The translations under genes were made by a program, and so were the position numbers. A DNA stretch of 64,000 nt from Ignavibacteria bacterium (GTDB taxonomy: Bacteria > Bacteroidota > Ignavibacteria > Kapaibacteriales > Kapaibacteriaceae), in the NCBI GenBank assembly GCA_016873895.1, contig VGVV01000001.1, forward strand, positions 413,286 through 477,285. The letters run 5' to 3'. The notes below the pieces were generated by a model. That model searched no databases and was not told the origin of the DNA. It was given only the letters and a program-made list of their open reading frames with translations. Of the stretch, positions 53,501 through 62,891 are shown piece after piece; the first letter of the stretch is position 1, and each line of letters opens with the position of its first letter.

Positions 53501-56500
53501 AGTTGTAGTTGCTCGGCATAACCTGCAATCCCGACGATCCGGCAAGTACTGATTGCTCGTACCGCGTTGTATCTGGATCAATCGGTTGGTCGGGGAACGG
53601 CAGCATGGATATCGGGAAGGAGTAGCTTGTCTCCCGAAATGGATAAACGCCATTAAGCTGGATCGTTGACCACTTTACAACGCATGTAATCGTCGACCCC
53701 GAATCGAGGGACGTCAGATCGAACTTCGCTGCGGCAACTGCCGATCTCGGAATAGATTTATCGCGTGGATAACGAAATCCTGTAACCACCTTCTTGCTTA
53801 CTGGCCCGCTAGACTTACTATTAAGGTAGAGAGTAATCTCAAAGCTGTCGGCAACGTTCGCGCGTGGAGTATAAGGTGGTGTTGGATCGTAACTGACAAC
53901 GAACTGCGATTCAGGTGCGCGTCCTTGCTGGAATGGACCCCAACCCTGTGATGAGTAAATCCAATTGTTTGTGCTTTCACCAGGGAACATAGTTGGAACC
54001 TCGACCTTTGCAAGCTCCAACTTCGTTGATCGCGCTACGCCACATGTGGTCGTGCGGACGAGTCCATTAATCGTGTACGGCGCCTTGTCGGGTGTGAGTG
54101 AGTTGAAGTCGAATGCCGGCAGAACGATTGTGTCCCTACGTGGACGTTGAGAGTCGAACATGAACGCCGTCTTGCCAGACTTATCAACGATGGATAGTGA
54201 ATCGATTGAGACAACGGCATTCAGGTTAGTGATCACCATCTTCTGCTCGAGTTTCTTTGTTGTCGTATCGTTCACGCGAAACGTAGGGTAGGTAAGGCCG
54301 AGCGGAGCGTAAAGGTTGGGGTTTGTGCGAAGAGTAAGCGGAGACGTTACCAAGACACCCGAAGAAGGCAGCGTCATACTCTTCGAATACAATCGTGCTT
54401 GTACTCGCACCGTGGACAGGGGGAGGTTCTTAATCTCATACAACGTGTCTGCTGCCGAACCAGATCTTGCACCTACAGCCTCAGGATTAATGCGCATTGT
54501 CTCTAGAACTTCTCCGGCACAATCGATTATTTCCAGACGTACCGAATCCACTGCATACGGATGGCTGTATCCAACGGTGCTGTTAGGATCGAATGCACGC
54601 CAACGCACCGCCAATTCAAGAATATCGTTCGAGCCCTGCAACGCAGGTGTGTTATCTACCGAAGGTGGATTTGTGGAATAGTTCATCTTACGCACACGCA
54701 AGGCAAGGGGCTCGCGATACCTCGTTACTATACGCTTGTTGTAGCGTATGCCCCCTTCAGGTCCACCATCGGTGATGTAGCGCACTTGTAGTGACGACGT
54801 GTTGAACGTTCGGAATGGAAAACCACCCGATACAATGAGTGTTGAGTCATAGGTTAAGCGATACGGAACAGGATAGGTAATGGAGTCTATCACGGCACCA
54901 GTATCGTCAAATGATAAGACCTGTATCTCTTCAGTCTGTGCTGGCAGCTTTGTAAAGAACAGCTTTGCATCAAGTCTGCCCACTCCACGAATCAACTGCG
55001 TTGACGGCTCGATATCCCACTCCATCAACAATGTATCAATTGGTGGCTCGGCTCGCATGGATAGCGTATCCGGACGAGTGTTAATCGTCCTCACGATTTC
55101 TGCACCAATATCATTGGACAACGAAGTGACTGGGGCTACCGTAAGCACAGCATTTACAGGAAGCAGTCCTGCATCAAATGCAAACGACACAACCTTCTGA
55201 CCCTGCACTGGGACGATGGTCTGAACCAGGGCCGATGTGTTGCGTGTACCATTCACGCGAAAGCGAACACCTGTTGCATCAGGCGTGATGTTCGAAAACC
55301 GCACCACCACGGGCGTCTTGCGTGTAGCAATGAGGGTTGAATCCAATCGTGGCGAAGACGTCAATACACCTGGCGATGGAACCATGAACACCGGGTGTGC
55401 AAGGGTATATCCCGGACTTCGCTCACCAACTGGTGATATGTCCGTTGTCTCGAGGATTACCTTCGCGCTAAGGGGCAATCCACTCGTTTGAATTCTCGCT
55501 CTGCGAGTGATTGGACTCCCATATTCATAGGAGGCATCAGGCCAGTAGACAACCGAATCTCTTGATATTACATACTCAAGACTAACCTCTGGGGAGATAT
55601 ATAGTGGGTTTCCGGGCATCGTTGAATCAATGATCTTGAAGCGCGCAGAGGTTGCCCACCCCGGCAGAAATGGGCGCACATCTGTTACAGCTGGCGTAAT
55701 CGTTGATGAATCCCCTTGCGTGTATGGTCCCCAAGAATCCGCAATCAAGAAGTACTTATCGAGATCGCGTACATCGAAACCATAGAAGTAGTCCGGTGCA
55801 TCATCACGCTGATCATTGACGGCACGGGTTCGAACGACATAGGTTCCTAAAGAGAGCGCTTTTGCATTGAATGTAATTGAATCCGAGCTTATAAACGTCC
55901 CTGCCTTTGCAGTCACGTTCTTCGAATTCACCACCTTGCCAGATGCATTCGTCAGGATCATGCGCAGTTCAACAATGCGTGGCGGAAGACTGTCAATTCG
56001 CACCACGTAGTCTTTGTTTGTACCCGGCGTAATCGGCAATGTGCCGTTGATAGAATGAACCGGTGGTGCGTCGGCGATAGTCAGAGGATAATCACACTTC
56101 GAATTCGGAAACACTTTGCCGAAAATGCCACGAACCGTAAACGTTGTTCCCCTGCTAACGTTGCGCATGTTATAGGTAACCGTAACGCTATCGCTGCTTC
56201 CATTGTATGAAAACGTGTCGCGCACGAAGGTGCGAATCTGACCGTCGTCGGTCCTATAGTGCATTGTTGCTTCAACTGCAGTGCATGCTGGTCCTAGCCC
56301 CTTTATCGTAAATGTATTGGGCAGATCGACGCCCCGGCGAAACGGACCAAAACCCTTCGATGCGGTTACTACGGCTACGGGAAAAGAATCTGGGATAACA
56401 AGATCTTGCACATATCCGCCAGCAGGACTACCCTGGTACTCAACGATTGCACGCACGCGCACGCCACCCGGCCATGGGTTAATGTCAAAATCCAGGTCTA

Positions 56501-57104
56501 GAGAATGAAACAGTCCATTCTTATCCGCAAATGGTATATAGGGTGCCCCGAGCTCCGTTACTTTTTTGATTGTATCACCTTTACTACCGATTAGCATGAG
56601 CGTGGCACGCGTTGTCTGCGGTGGAAACAGATTGATAGTAAAGCCACCTTGTTCACGGCGCCCAATGGTGCGTGTAAGCGGCGTAATGAAGAGGCCCCCT
56701 TTACCATCGGCTTCAAGTAATGCGAAAATTGTTTCCATGAATTCAATCGGAAACACACGCGTTACCGTGTATGGCGTTGGGCTAAATCGATTACGTAGCG
56801 TTAGCGTAACTGCTAACTGCGGAACGGGGCTAGGCGGCACTTTCCCTTCTGCAAGTGGCATGTATCGATAGCCGCTTGCTGCAGGTCCTTCAAGTGTGTC
56901 GATTGTTTTGAGCGTCACGCCATCGTTGGTATAGAGCACCCAACGATAATTCTGAATTGTAACGTTTGGATCTGTGAGCTTCACCTCGAATTCGCTAAGA
57001 ATGCCAAATCGCGAATATGGACCTTTGGGATAAAGCTCGAATTGCGCAAACGCAGAGCTTACGCATAGCATGATGAGACATGCAACTAGTACAAGGCGCG
57101 ACAT
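50592..57104 (-). CDS. Giant T9SS-exported repeat protein
   Basis: 2170 residues. Signal peptide 'LVLVACLIMLCVSSAFAQ'. The first two thirds are Ig-like beta segments; several begin with the same phrase, 'KGPYSRFG' near 28, 'FGPFRRG' near 251, 'WGPYTQG' near 458 and 'WGPFQQG' near 1055, an internal (W/F)GP(F/Y)xxG repeat. A Gly-rich amphipathic part lies at about 1520-1600, then a propeller-like region at about 1620-2060. The tail is a T9SS-type domain ending 'VPIVVVR'. No catalytic motif seen; adhesin or surface-structure role inferred. Not assigned to any known family. Confidence 0.75.
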   Translation of the reverse strand: MSRLVLVACLIMLCVSSAFAQFELYPKGPYSRFGILSEFEVKLTDPNVTIQNYRWVLYTNDGVTLKTIDTLEGPAASGYRYMPLAEGKVPPSPVPQLAVTLTLRNRFSPTPYTVTRVFPIEFMETIFALLEADGKGGLFITPLTRTIGRREQGGFTINLFPPQTTRATLMLIGSKGDTIKKVTELGAPYIPFADKNGLFHSLDLDFDINPWPGGVRVRAIVEYQGSPAGGYVQDLVIPDSFPVAVVTASKGFGPFRRGVDLPNTFTIKGLGPACTAVEATMHYRTDDGQIRTFVRDTFSYNGSSDSVTVTYNMRNVSRGTTFTVRGIFGKVFPNSKCDYPLTIADAPPVHSINGTLPITPGTNKDYVVRIDSLPPRIVELRMILTNASGKVVNSKNVTAKAGTFISSDSITFNAKALSLGTYVVRTRAVNDQRDDAPDYFYGFDVRDLDKYFLIADSWGPYTQGDSSTITPAVTDVRPFLPGWATSARFKIIDSTMPGNPLYISPEVSLEYVISRDSVVYWPDASYEYGSPITRRARIQTSGLPLSAKVILETTDISPVGERSPGYTLAHPVFMVPSPGVLTSSPRLDSTLIATRKTPVVVRFSNITPDATGVRFRVNGTRNTSALVQTIVPVQGQKVVSFAFDAGLLPVNAVLTVAPVTSLSNDIGAEIVRTINTRPDTLSMRAEPPIDTLLMEWDIEPSTQLIRGVGRLDAKLFFTKLPAQTEEIQVLSFDDTGAVIDSITYPVPYRLTYDSTLIVSGGFPFRTFNTSSLQVRYITDGGPEGGIRYNKRIVTRYREPLALRVRKMNYSTNPPSVDNTPALQGSNDILELAVRWRAFDPNSTVGYSHPYAVDSVRLEIIDCAGEVLETMRINPEAVGARSGSAADTLYEIKNLPLSTVRVQARLYSKSMTLPSSGVLVTSPLTLRTNPNLYAPLGLTYPTFRVNDTTTKKLEQKMVITNLNAVVSIDSLSIVDKSGKTAFMFDSQRPRRDTIVLPAFDFNSLTPDKAPYTINGLVRTTTCGVARSTKLELAKVEVPTMFPGESTNNWIYSSQGWGPFQQGRAPESQFVVSYDPTPPYTPRANVADSFEITLYLNSKSSGPVSKKVVTGFRYPRDKSIPRSAVAAAKFDLTSLDSGSTITCVVKWSTIQLNGVYPFRETSYSFPISMLPFPDQPIDPDTTRYEQSVLAGSSGLQVMPSNYNFGMQPQSSDIDYLRFTVLSSAGAVLDTFSIKPTSRDLNKQSSIFKTIRDVAQYPWPHVAPDREQVSINIGYQFKGADKPTKVQKTSIRILPRAEWLNGTSARLNGTATATSIPISVSIPMPESVFESTVPVFGLITYFVEGEGSDKSTNLVVNANYNPATRQFTMQGSAPGGSFWVPTISLAGGAKYTKASTAVDGQRKGEFTARYRFEEAPLPGRDTLIPNRELRVRSLYSSSFGGAVSMLRWIKETVETMERLIKTSTLVASGGLLQITPTFTIDASVQHTSTINIGTEERGSLIHVGEEEPTSKTEQDEFPTSQSVAFTLTGGGGIEASMLGLIGIGASVTDDYMFASGSIFKGPVATTEYDYYPTRLNYSRWFNMELSLFFGIINIDLFRGRMLHLYDPRIMPSYLVFDEAWESVFTSSGTSKPRDQGQTLEQISKLPEETPYYRPAPAIAANDSQLVTVHLEQSLLGRNGRLVLSTLERATHSLTSTAVIADNRNAMHDPTVQLLGNDGSTLIAWVQNDVDAYNTPASLQYADLLRTENIHAAWYDASTQRVVPLPDPAEATDGLIDGVPTLAVARDLRSAIMVWNGIDPTSNTIEGYVRRIVRTDSSWTLQETIPLQATRGVNRSIGATSLDDGSYLITWINDDISGNESSLMSARLRPDGTVDLQQVEREGGVNLSKARMESNGKDALLVFARSLKTTQSEFDRSLDAYHFVDGSWIPVRKVELDEYNGLVRHMDIDLAKDGSFVVVIDAIDHNEQGKARHSVYAATGSIDQASDSWKVVRNHPTLLDARRSTWSLSTAVGPNNVYYVATQELDSLRDNRQDYNNGLQLGPLRCNAVIRAVKLNDQDQLISVPFGNAVTSVQDEPNAELEAAMRYRIKVLDPAPNPVREACVVPLAVQRGCSIDVKLFDAVGTYVSTLYSGRVTEGIQGVSFTVSDLTSGHYTVVVSDQLGVAGSVPIVVVR

Positions 57105-57155
57105 TATAAACCTCGTGAGGAGATTGAAAGGGGCTCGGCGAAGATACGGGGGACG

Positions 57156-57197
57156 GGGGTACGAGGCAATAGGTACTAGGTACTGGGTGCGAGGTAC
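57156..57197. repeat. Heptanucleotide array, TAGGTAC/GAGGTAC family
   Basis: Six period-7 units (GGGGTAC, GAGGCAA, TAGGTAC, TAGGTAC, TGGGTGC, GAGGTAC), starting 11 bases 3' of the chitinase stop. Confidence 0.9.
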
Positions 57198-57208
57198 GTT
57201 CCGTCGCG

Positions 57209-59659
57209 TTATCGAACGATAACGTACGCGCGGGAACGTCCAGCGGTGACGAGATACGCCCCTTTCGCGAGCGTTGAAATGTCGAGTGTTGCCGATGTTG
57301 TCGCAACTGACATTGACTGTTCAAGTACCACACTACCTGCCAGATCATAGAGGCGAATCACCGTTGCTTCTGAATCTATTCCGGATATCGTGAGTTCATC
57401 ACGTGCTGGTTGTGGGGCAACGACAAGCGGGGCCCATGCAGACTCTTCAGGAACGGATGTTGGATCTTGCTTGTAGGTCCTGAAACCGCGGACGTTGCTC
57501 CACAAGCCCCATCCCGACTGGTTCTTTGCGCGTACACGCCACGTGTAGGTGTTGTCTTTCACAAGACCAGTGATGGCCTTTGTAAGCGTGATCAACGATG
57601 TGTCGCTGTACACTATGCTGTCTGCTAGTGTTACCTCGAGATGGTAGCTTGTTACTTCTGCGTTGCCCTTTAACCACGACAAGCGGACGCTATCTACATG
57701 GAGGCGTGCTGTGTCTGCTGGCAGAGTTAGTTCAACTGTTGTTGGTGTTGGTAGGTAACGGAATGACCACCGAGCCGACCACGCACTCCACCCCGAAACG
57801 TTTTGCGCACGCACTCTCCACGTGTGCCAAGAAAGGGGCTCAAGCATACTAAGGACCAGTGTTGTGTCGGTGATGAGCGACTCAACAACAAGCGTTGTAG
57901 TGTCGAGCTTAACCTCTATCTGATATGCTGTGATATTTGGCGTGGACTGCTTCCATGACAGCGTAATGGTGTCCTTTGCAAACACCATCGCATTGGTTGG
58001 CGACAATAGCTGTGGTGTTTGCGGGTATGGAACACTCTTGAATTGCCAGATCGCAGACCACTCGCCCCATCCTGAAGCGTTCTGTGCCATCGCACGCCAC
58101 GTATAGCTTGACGCTGGCAGGACGTTCAAAGCAACTACGGTATCCGCTACGACGGTATCAACTACCACTGTTCCCATGTTGTTGTATAGCTGCACCCGAT
58201 ATCGCTGCACCTCGGGCGTGGCCTGTAACCAACGGAGAATGGCTGTGTTGGATCGTAGTTGTTCGGTATTTGTAGGTGTAGCGAGTACAACACGCGATGG
58301 ATATGGCAGCGTATTGCATATGCGGCTTTCGGACCACTCGCCCCACCCTGACACATTCTTAGCTCGCACACGCCAGACAAGCGCACTTGCAGGGGGCAAG
58401 GTGTTTATGCCACGTATCGTATCGGTAATCGTGGAATCATTGTAAATAGCTACGCCGCCGTTGCGCACTTCGAGTTGGTAGACAACGACTTCTGGCGTAG
58501 ACCTCTTCCACACGAACTGAGCCTGGTTAACCTTGAGCTGCACACCATCTGCTGGTGCCGCAAGAACCACCTTTGCCGGCACAGGAAGTGGCGGTGGAGC
58601 AAACAGTGATTCGTAGGTTTTAGCATAGGAATACTTCGGACGGTTGGCCACTGTGGCGTCCCAGTTGATCGACCACGTCATCATCCCCCGAAGAGTGGGA
58701 TAGCCCCCTACCTGAGCAAGTGTGTATTGCCCCGGACGTGGACCTTCGCCCTTGAGGTACTTGATAGCCGCCGTGATCGTTACAGAGTCGGTGTATCCCC
58801 CACCGGCAGCGTTTGTGCTAGCTGGAAGACCCACTGCCACTTTAGAAGCAGGGATGCCCGCAAATGCACCCCCTGGTGCTCGAGCAGTAAAGCCCTTGAT
58901 CACGGCCTCTGTTTGCGACACGATGAAGTCGGCCGTTCCCTGTGTGTAGATCTGATTATCGATGCCGTACATCGTGCCGCTGTTATAGAGCTGCACATGA
59001 ACCAGGTCCAGTGAATCACGAAGGGCATCAACAATCGGAAGGTATCCACCCCAAATGCTCCCGTATCCCGACATGCCCCCTTGAATGTAAGCTGTCTCCG
59101 GGGCAAACGTAAGAATGAGTTTGCGATTATTCGTGGTACGATAGTTGGCCATGATCGTGCGGATAGCATCAATCAGGTTGATCTGCGCTACACTTTGCGG
59201 TGCAGCAATAGTTCCACCATTAACAAGGATCGATGCTCCGTGTTCGATGTCGATATCTAGTCCATCGAAACCATACGTTGTCAGGATGTTACCAATCGAC
59301 GTAACAAACGCATCGCGATTCGCTGTTGTCGTCAGATCGATCGTAGCTGTTGCGCCCCCTACACTCAGGATTACCTTCTTGCCTGTTGCCTGCGCATTTT
59401 GGATCCGCGTTTTGAACTGTTGCACCGTACCACGATCAGGCGCAAACAGCATAGTCATGTCGGTATTCGAAGTAGGCATCGCGAACGCAACCGTGATCAC
59501 GTTATACCTACTGTCCACTGCATCGATATCGATGTAAGGGGCATTTGCGTAGTTCCAGTTATGCCAGTATCCCACGAGTGCCGGATTGGGAAGTTGGCTA
59601 TAGAGATCGGCTGTGCCGATCATTAGAAGAGCTGTAACGAAGTATACAATGTGTTTCAT
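57209..59659 (-). CDS. Secreted GH18 chitinase with fibronectin type III repeats and T9SS tail
   Basis: 816 residues. Signal peptide to about 'ADLYSQ'. GH18 barrel at 25-380: 'LVGYWHNWNY', 'KVILSVGGA' and the catalytic DxxDxDxE in 'FDGLDIDIEHG' near residue 140. Four FnIII-type domains follow at about 385-735, each with a 'VWRVRAKNVSGWGEWS'-like ending. The C-terminal domain ends 'RSRAYVIVR'. It hydrolyses chitin or related GlcNAc polymers by substrate-assisted catalysis outside the cell. The FnIII repeats are nearly alike, suggesting recent internal duplication. Confidence 0.9.
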   Translation of the reverse strand: MKHIVYFVTALLMIGTADLYSQLPNPALVGYWHNWNYANAPYIDIDAVDSRYNVITVAFAMPTSNTDMTMLFAPDRGTVQQFKTRIQNAQATGKKVILSVGGATATIDLTTTANRDAFVTSIGNILTTYGFDGLDIDIEHGASILVNGGTIAAPQSVAQINLIDAIRTIMANYRTTNNRKLILTFAPETAYIQGGMSGYGSIWGGYLPIVDALRDSLDLVHVQLYNSGTMYGIDNQIYTQGTADFIVSQTEAVIKGFTARAPGGAFAGIPASKVAVGLPASTNAAGGGYTDSVTITAAIKYLKGEGPRPGQYTLAQVGGYPTLRGMMTWSINWDATVANRPKYSYAKTYESLFAPPPLPVPAKVVLAAPADGVQLKVNQAQFVWKRSTPEVVVYQLEVRNGGVAIYNDSTITDTIRGINTLPPASALVWRVRAKNVSGWGEWSESRICNTLPYPSRVVLATPTNTEQLRSNTAILRWLQATPEVQRYRVQLYNNMGTVVVDTVVADTVVALNVLPASSYTWRAMAQNASGWGEWSAIWQFKSVPYPQTPQLLSPTNAMVFAKDTITLSWKQSTPNITAYQIEVKLDTTTLVVESLITDTTLVLSMLEPLSWHTWRVRAQNVSGWSAWSARWSFRYLPTPTTVELTLPADTARLHVDSVRLSWLKGNAEVTSYHLEVTLADSIVYSDTSLITLTKAITGLVKDNTYTWRVRAKNQSGWGLWSNVRGFRTYKQDPTSVPEESAWAPLVVAPQPARDELTISGIDSEATVIRLYDLAGSVVLEQSMSVATTSATLDISTLAKGAYLVTAGRSRAYVIVR

Positions 59660-59685
59660 ATCAAAAAATACACACTACCTTCGAT

Positions 59686-61023
59686 CTAGTTGTTTTCTAT
59701 CAAAAACTCAGAGAGATCAACACTTTCCCCGTCAACACTGAAGGACAATCCTTCATATCCACCTGAGGAGACTTCAACTCTGCCGAATCCAGGTATGGCT
59801 AGAACAGTATTATAGTTATATGAGCCCGTTGAAGATACATCCTTAGATAAACTTGGCAGGCGATAGATCTTCGTGGAAGACGCAAACCCTATCAGGTAGC
59901 GAGCTCGACCGTCCTTTATAGCAACTACAAATGGGCAATACCCGCTGCTTCCATAGTAGCCGGAACCACACAGCCTCATATTCATCGCATGCGAATTATC
60001 AAACGGTAGTTGTCTCCCGCTAGTCTCTTCCGAGGAGTAGATGACCCAGGATCCATTGTTTTGTGCTATAAATGCGTTGCCAAGACACTTGATTGACTTT
60101 GTAGCATTGTTCCAATCGGTAATCTGAAAGTCTGTTTCCGTGCTTACAAAACGGGTTTCCCCAGCAGGTGTGGTGTAGACAAAGGCACGGTTTTCATCTT
60201 TGACAATGATTTTTGATATCTCGTTATACCCCACCCTGCCAAGCTCTGTTTTCCGTGGTAGAAGAACATCTGTGGTATTAGACTCCGTCGAACCGCTGGC
60301 AGAAACGAGAGCATAATCATACCATCCACCCTCGCTATCTGAGAGATTTCGCTTTTTGCCCCTATACTCAAGGTGGTAGCCATTTTCATCTTTAATCGTA
60401 GGTAACTCGCCAGTGCCATCTGCAATCTCATTGTATGAAACAGCATTCAGCAATCTGTTGCGCGAAAATGTCTGCTCAATATTCTCGGAGTCAATATACC
60501 TGCCATCATCTTCGGAGTCGCCGTTCGACGAGATGTAGAATCCATACATTGCCCAAGACACAGGCTTTGTTTCGTAAACGATTAGCATATAGCCACTAGC
60601 ACTGCCATAGCCGCCATCGGTTAAGTATGGTGTTATGCGCTTCACTGTCCTGTCGTCGTGTACGAGCTTGGTAAAGCCCCTTTTTTCGGCTTCTGAAATC
60701 AGCTCGATATTCTCGCGTTCTATATATGACAAATCATACGATACATCATCTGATGAAGGTTCATACCATGACTGTGCTTTGAAGTGCTTCTTGAGATCTG
60801 CTGCGGTAAAGATTTGCCCATGCCGAGCCAAGATCTCGTTACGCATAATCTTGAGCTCTTCCTTAGTGTAGCCATGCAGGTCTTCTTCCGAGAGGCTGTA
60901 GATCGAAGCAAACTCGTACATGCCTTGCCCGTTTGCATAGCTCAAAGGCATGCAGATGAATACTAGCAACAATGCGAATACCTGTACCATAAAATATTTG
61001 CTTTCGTGTAACAAATGCATCAT
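59686..61023 (-). CDS. YARHG-domain exported protein (large)
   Basis: 445 residues; ATG at 61023, with one at 60990 ('MVQVFALLLVFICMPLSYANG') giving a more compact signal peptide. The YARHG domain covers about 40-115: 'YTKEELKIMRNEILARHGQIF', 'HFKAQSWYEP', 'IERENIELI'. The rest is beta-rich and unrecognised ('DGGYGSASGYMLIVYE'). YARHG is an extracellular domain of unknown function in Gram-negative and Gram-positive bacteria. The ATG follows the previous gene's TAG by one base, so translation is coupled. Confidence 0.8.
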   Translation of the reverse strand: MMHLLHESKYFMVQVFALLLVFICMPLSYANGQGMYEFASIYSLSEEDLHGYTKEELKIMRNEILARHGQIFTAADLKKHFKAQSWYEPSSDDVSYDLSYIERENIELISEAEKRGFTKLVHDDRTVKRITPYLTDGGYGSASGYMLIVYETKPVSWAMYGFYISSNGDSEDDGRYIDSENIEQTFSRNRLLNAVSYNEIADGTGELPTIKDENGYHLEYRGKKRNLSDSEGGWYDYALVSASGSTESNTTDVLLPRKTELGRVGYNEISKIIVKDENRAFVYTTPAGETRFVSTETDFQITDWNNATKSIKCLGNAFIAQNNGSWVIYSSEETSGRQLPFDNSHAMNMRLCGSGYYGSSGYCPFVVAIKDGRARYLIGFASSTKIYRLPSLSKDVSSTGSYNYNTVLAIPGFGRVEVSSGGYEGLSFSVDGESVDLSEFLIENN

Positions 61024-61024
61024 C

Positions 61025-61276
61025 CTAATCTCTTAGGCTTTCCATCTGTTTAATGAACTCGATATTCTGTTTTTCTATTGCTGTAAGCCATGCAGATACG
61101 TCTCGTACTGTGCCCTTGTACCACGATTGAGATCCAAAGTAGATTTTCATCTCTTCGGTTGTGAAGATGTATCCGTGGCGGGCAAAGATCTCATTGCGCA
61201 TAATCTTGAGATCGAACTTTGACATACGCTCAATATCACCAGCAGAGAGAATCTGCCTTGAGGCTATTTCGTACAA
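61025..61276 (-). CDS. YARHG-domain unit without signal peptide
   Basis: 83 residues from a TTG at 61276. It is one YARHG domain: 'FDLKIMRNEIFARHGYIFTTEE', 'YFGSQSWYKG', 'IEKQNIEFIKQME'. It has no export signal and is in the same frame as the next YARHG gene upstream, separated by TAA (61292-61294) and five sense codons. It is probably the second half of an original two-domain protein, now reached only by restart or readthrough. Confidence 0.65.
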   Translation of the reverse strand: MYEIASRQILSAGDIERMSKFDLKIMRNEIFARHGYIFTTEEMKIYFGSQSWYKGTVRDVSAWLTAIEKQNIEFIKQMESLRD

Positions 61277-61291
61277 GCCCCTTGTCTCAGC

Positions 61292-61624
61292 TTACTTTGA
61301 AGGGCTTCGGTTGAGCTTGCGCTCTATAAACTTGATCATTTCGATATTCTTTTTTTCTATCGACGTTAGACTGGCCGATACGTCGCGTGATGTTCCCGAG
61401 TACCAGCTCTGGTTTTCGAAATGCTCTCGTAGATCTGAGCTCTGGAAGATAAATCCGTGGCGAGCAAAGATCTCATTGCGCATAAGTAGTAGTTCTTGGG
61501 CAGAATAGCCTTCAAGATCCTGCACATCGAGCAGGCGCTCAGATGTGAATTCATACATTCCCTGAGCATACAGGCTTAGACAACTAGCAAAAAGTACAAC
61601 CAGAAGGGACGATATACGATACAT
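61292..61624 (-). CDS. YARHG-domain exported protein (small)
   Basis: 110 residues. Signal peptide 'ISSLLVVLFASCLSLYAQ', then one YARHG domain: 'YSAQELLLMRNEIFARHGFIF', 'HFENQSWYSG', 'IEKKNIEMIKFIERK'. Ends TAA; the frame then continues into the next YARHG unit. First of three tandem YARHG units transcribed together. Confidence 0.8.
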   Translation of the reverse strand: MYRISSLLVVLFASCLSLYAQGMYEFTSERLLDVQDLEGYSAQELLLMRNEIFARHGFIFQSSDLREHFENQSWYSGTSRDVSASLTSIEKKNIEMIKFIERKLNRSPSK

Positions 61625-61662
61625 ACGGTGACCTCATACCATCTATAAACAATCTAGCACTC

Positions 61663-62805
61663 TCAATTTACAGTCAATAGCGCTCTCTTGCCACGTTCAT
61701 AAGGAAAAACATCTGTCAACTCTCCTGAGAAGTAGAACTCGTACGCTATGGCTCCAAAGGAATACTGCACGTCGCGAACCATAAATACTGCGCCCCCCAC
61801 CTCCGGATTGGGCTTGGGAACTGACTTCACGAAACCGAGATTGAAGAGCGAGGCGATGATTTCGGGACGATGGACTACTGGGTATCCTGCACGCTCCCAC
61901 TGCTTGATGATTTGCTTGGCAAATAGAGCGGTATAGAGATACGAGTAAAAGTGGTCAAAATTGACGAGCCTGCGCACGCGGATGTTAAATGTATCGTTAA
62001 GGCTATTGTAATAGCTCTTCGTTGTATCGTAATCAAGAAGATTCTCGTACTCTTTACCCAAGTAGTATGGGCTTGTTGTGTTCTTGAGGTTTTGCTCAAT
62101 TCGCAACGCAGTGTGCTCTTTTATTCCAGCAACTCCGTATGAGAACGTTGTAGAAAGTGCAAGAGTACGCAACGGGGCTACCATGCCTTTAAAGCGCTCT
62201 CGACGAGAATTAAAGAGTCGTACTTGCTCACCCACAATGCAGGCAACAATGTAGCGAGATTCTATACCTGCAAGACGAGCCGCAGAATCTATCAGCTTTC
62301 TGTCTTTAGAAAGTGCCTCTTTGAAGTATTTCCACTCGTCGATATTCATCCATTCGAAGACACTCAGTTTCGTTGCTACGGCCTGACGCTTATTCATGCG
62401 CTCTCGCATAGCCCTTACAGCCTGTTGATATTGAATGTTTCCCTGCATTCGCAGGTCAACTGCATCAAGCATTTGCAATGCGGTACGTTCATCAGCAGTG
62501 TGCTGGTACGCCTCGAGGATCAACTGGGCGTTGTTCGGATAGTAGTCGTTTAAGAGCAGGAGCCGATCAAGCACCTCGTATCGATGCTTTCGCATTGATC
62601 CACTATCAACCTTAAAGTTGAGATTGTACTTGTCGTGCATCTCTTGGAAGTATCTGCTATTGGCATCTACCACTCCGGAGTCGTCTGTTAACTTAAACGT
62701 CATGGCAAGCTGCGTTGCTACAAGCAGCGCACCATACAATGCAAAACAACCAATAATGACGAAAATGGGTATACGTATGTAACGCCGACGAAAGAAAGAC
62801 CTCAT
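61663..62805 (-). CDS. Membrane-anchored protein with lytic-transglycosylase-like region
   Basis: 380 residues from the ATG at 62805. Basic N-terminus ('RSFFRRRYIRIPIF') and one membrane segment to about residue 30. Residues about 175-255 read 'GIESRYIVACIVGEQVRLFNSRRERFKG' and 'LSTTFSYGVAGIKEHTA', resembling the helix with catalytic Glu (in 'VGEQVR') and the following 'SxGVxGIK' of lysozyme-fold transglycosylases. The C-terminal half is unrecognised. It may cut peptidoglycan in the periplasm. Call tentative. Confidence 0.5.
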   Translation of the reverse strand: MRSFFRRRYIRIPIFVIIGCFALYGALLVATQLAMTFKLTDDSGVVDANSRYFQEMHDKYNLNFKVDSGSMRKHRYEVLDRLLLLNDYYPNNAQLILEAYQHTADERTALQMLDAVDLRMQGNIQYQQAVRAMRERMNKRQAVATKLSVFEWMNIDEWKYFKEALSKDRKLIDSAARLAGIESRYIVACIVGEQVRLFNSRRERFKGMVAPLRTLALSTTFSYGVAGIKEHTALRIEQNLKNTTSPYYLGKEYENLLDYDTTKSYYNSLNDTFNIRVRRLVNFDHFYSYLYTALFAKQIIKQWERAGYPVVHRPEIIASLFNLGFVKSVPKPNPEVGGAVFMVRDVQYSFGAIAYEFYFSGELTDVFPYERGKRALLTVN

Positions 62806-62891
62806 AGCACCATGTTGTAGTAGTGGCACAAAAATGCTAAAGATTATAGTACTGGTTGCTTCTGAAGCAGCATGCTATGGTTACTGCAACA

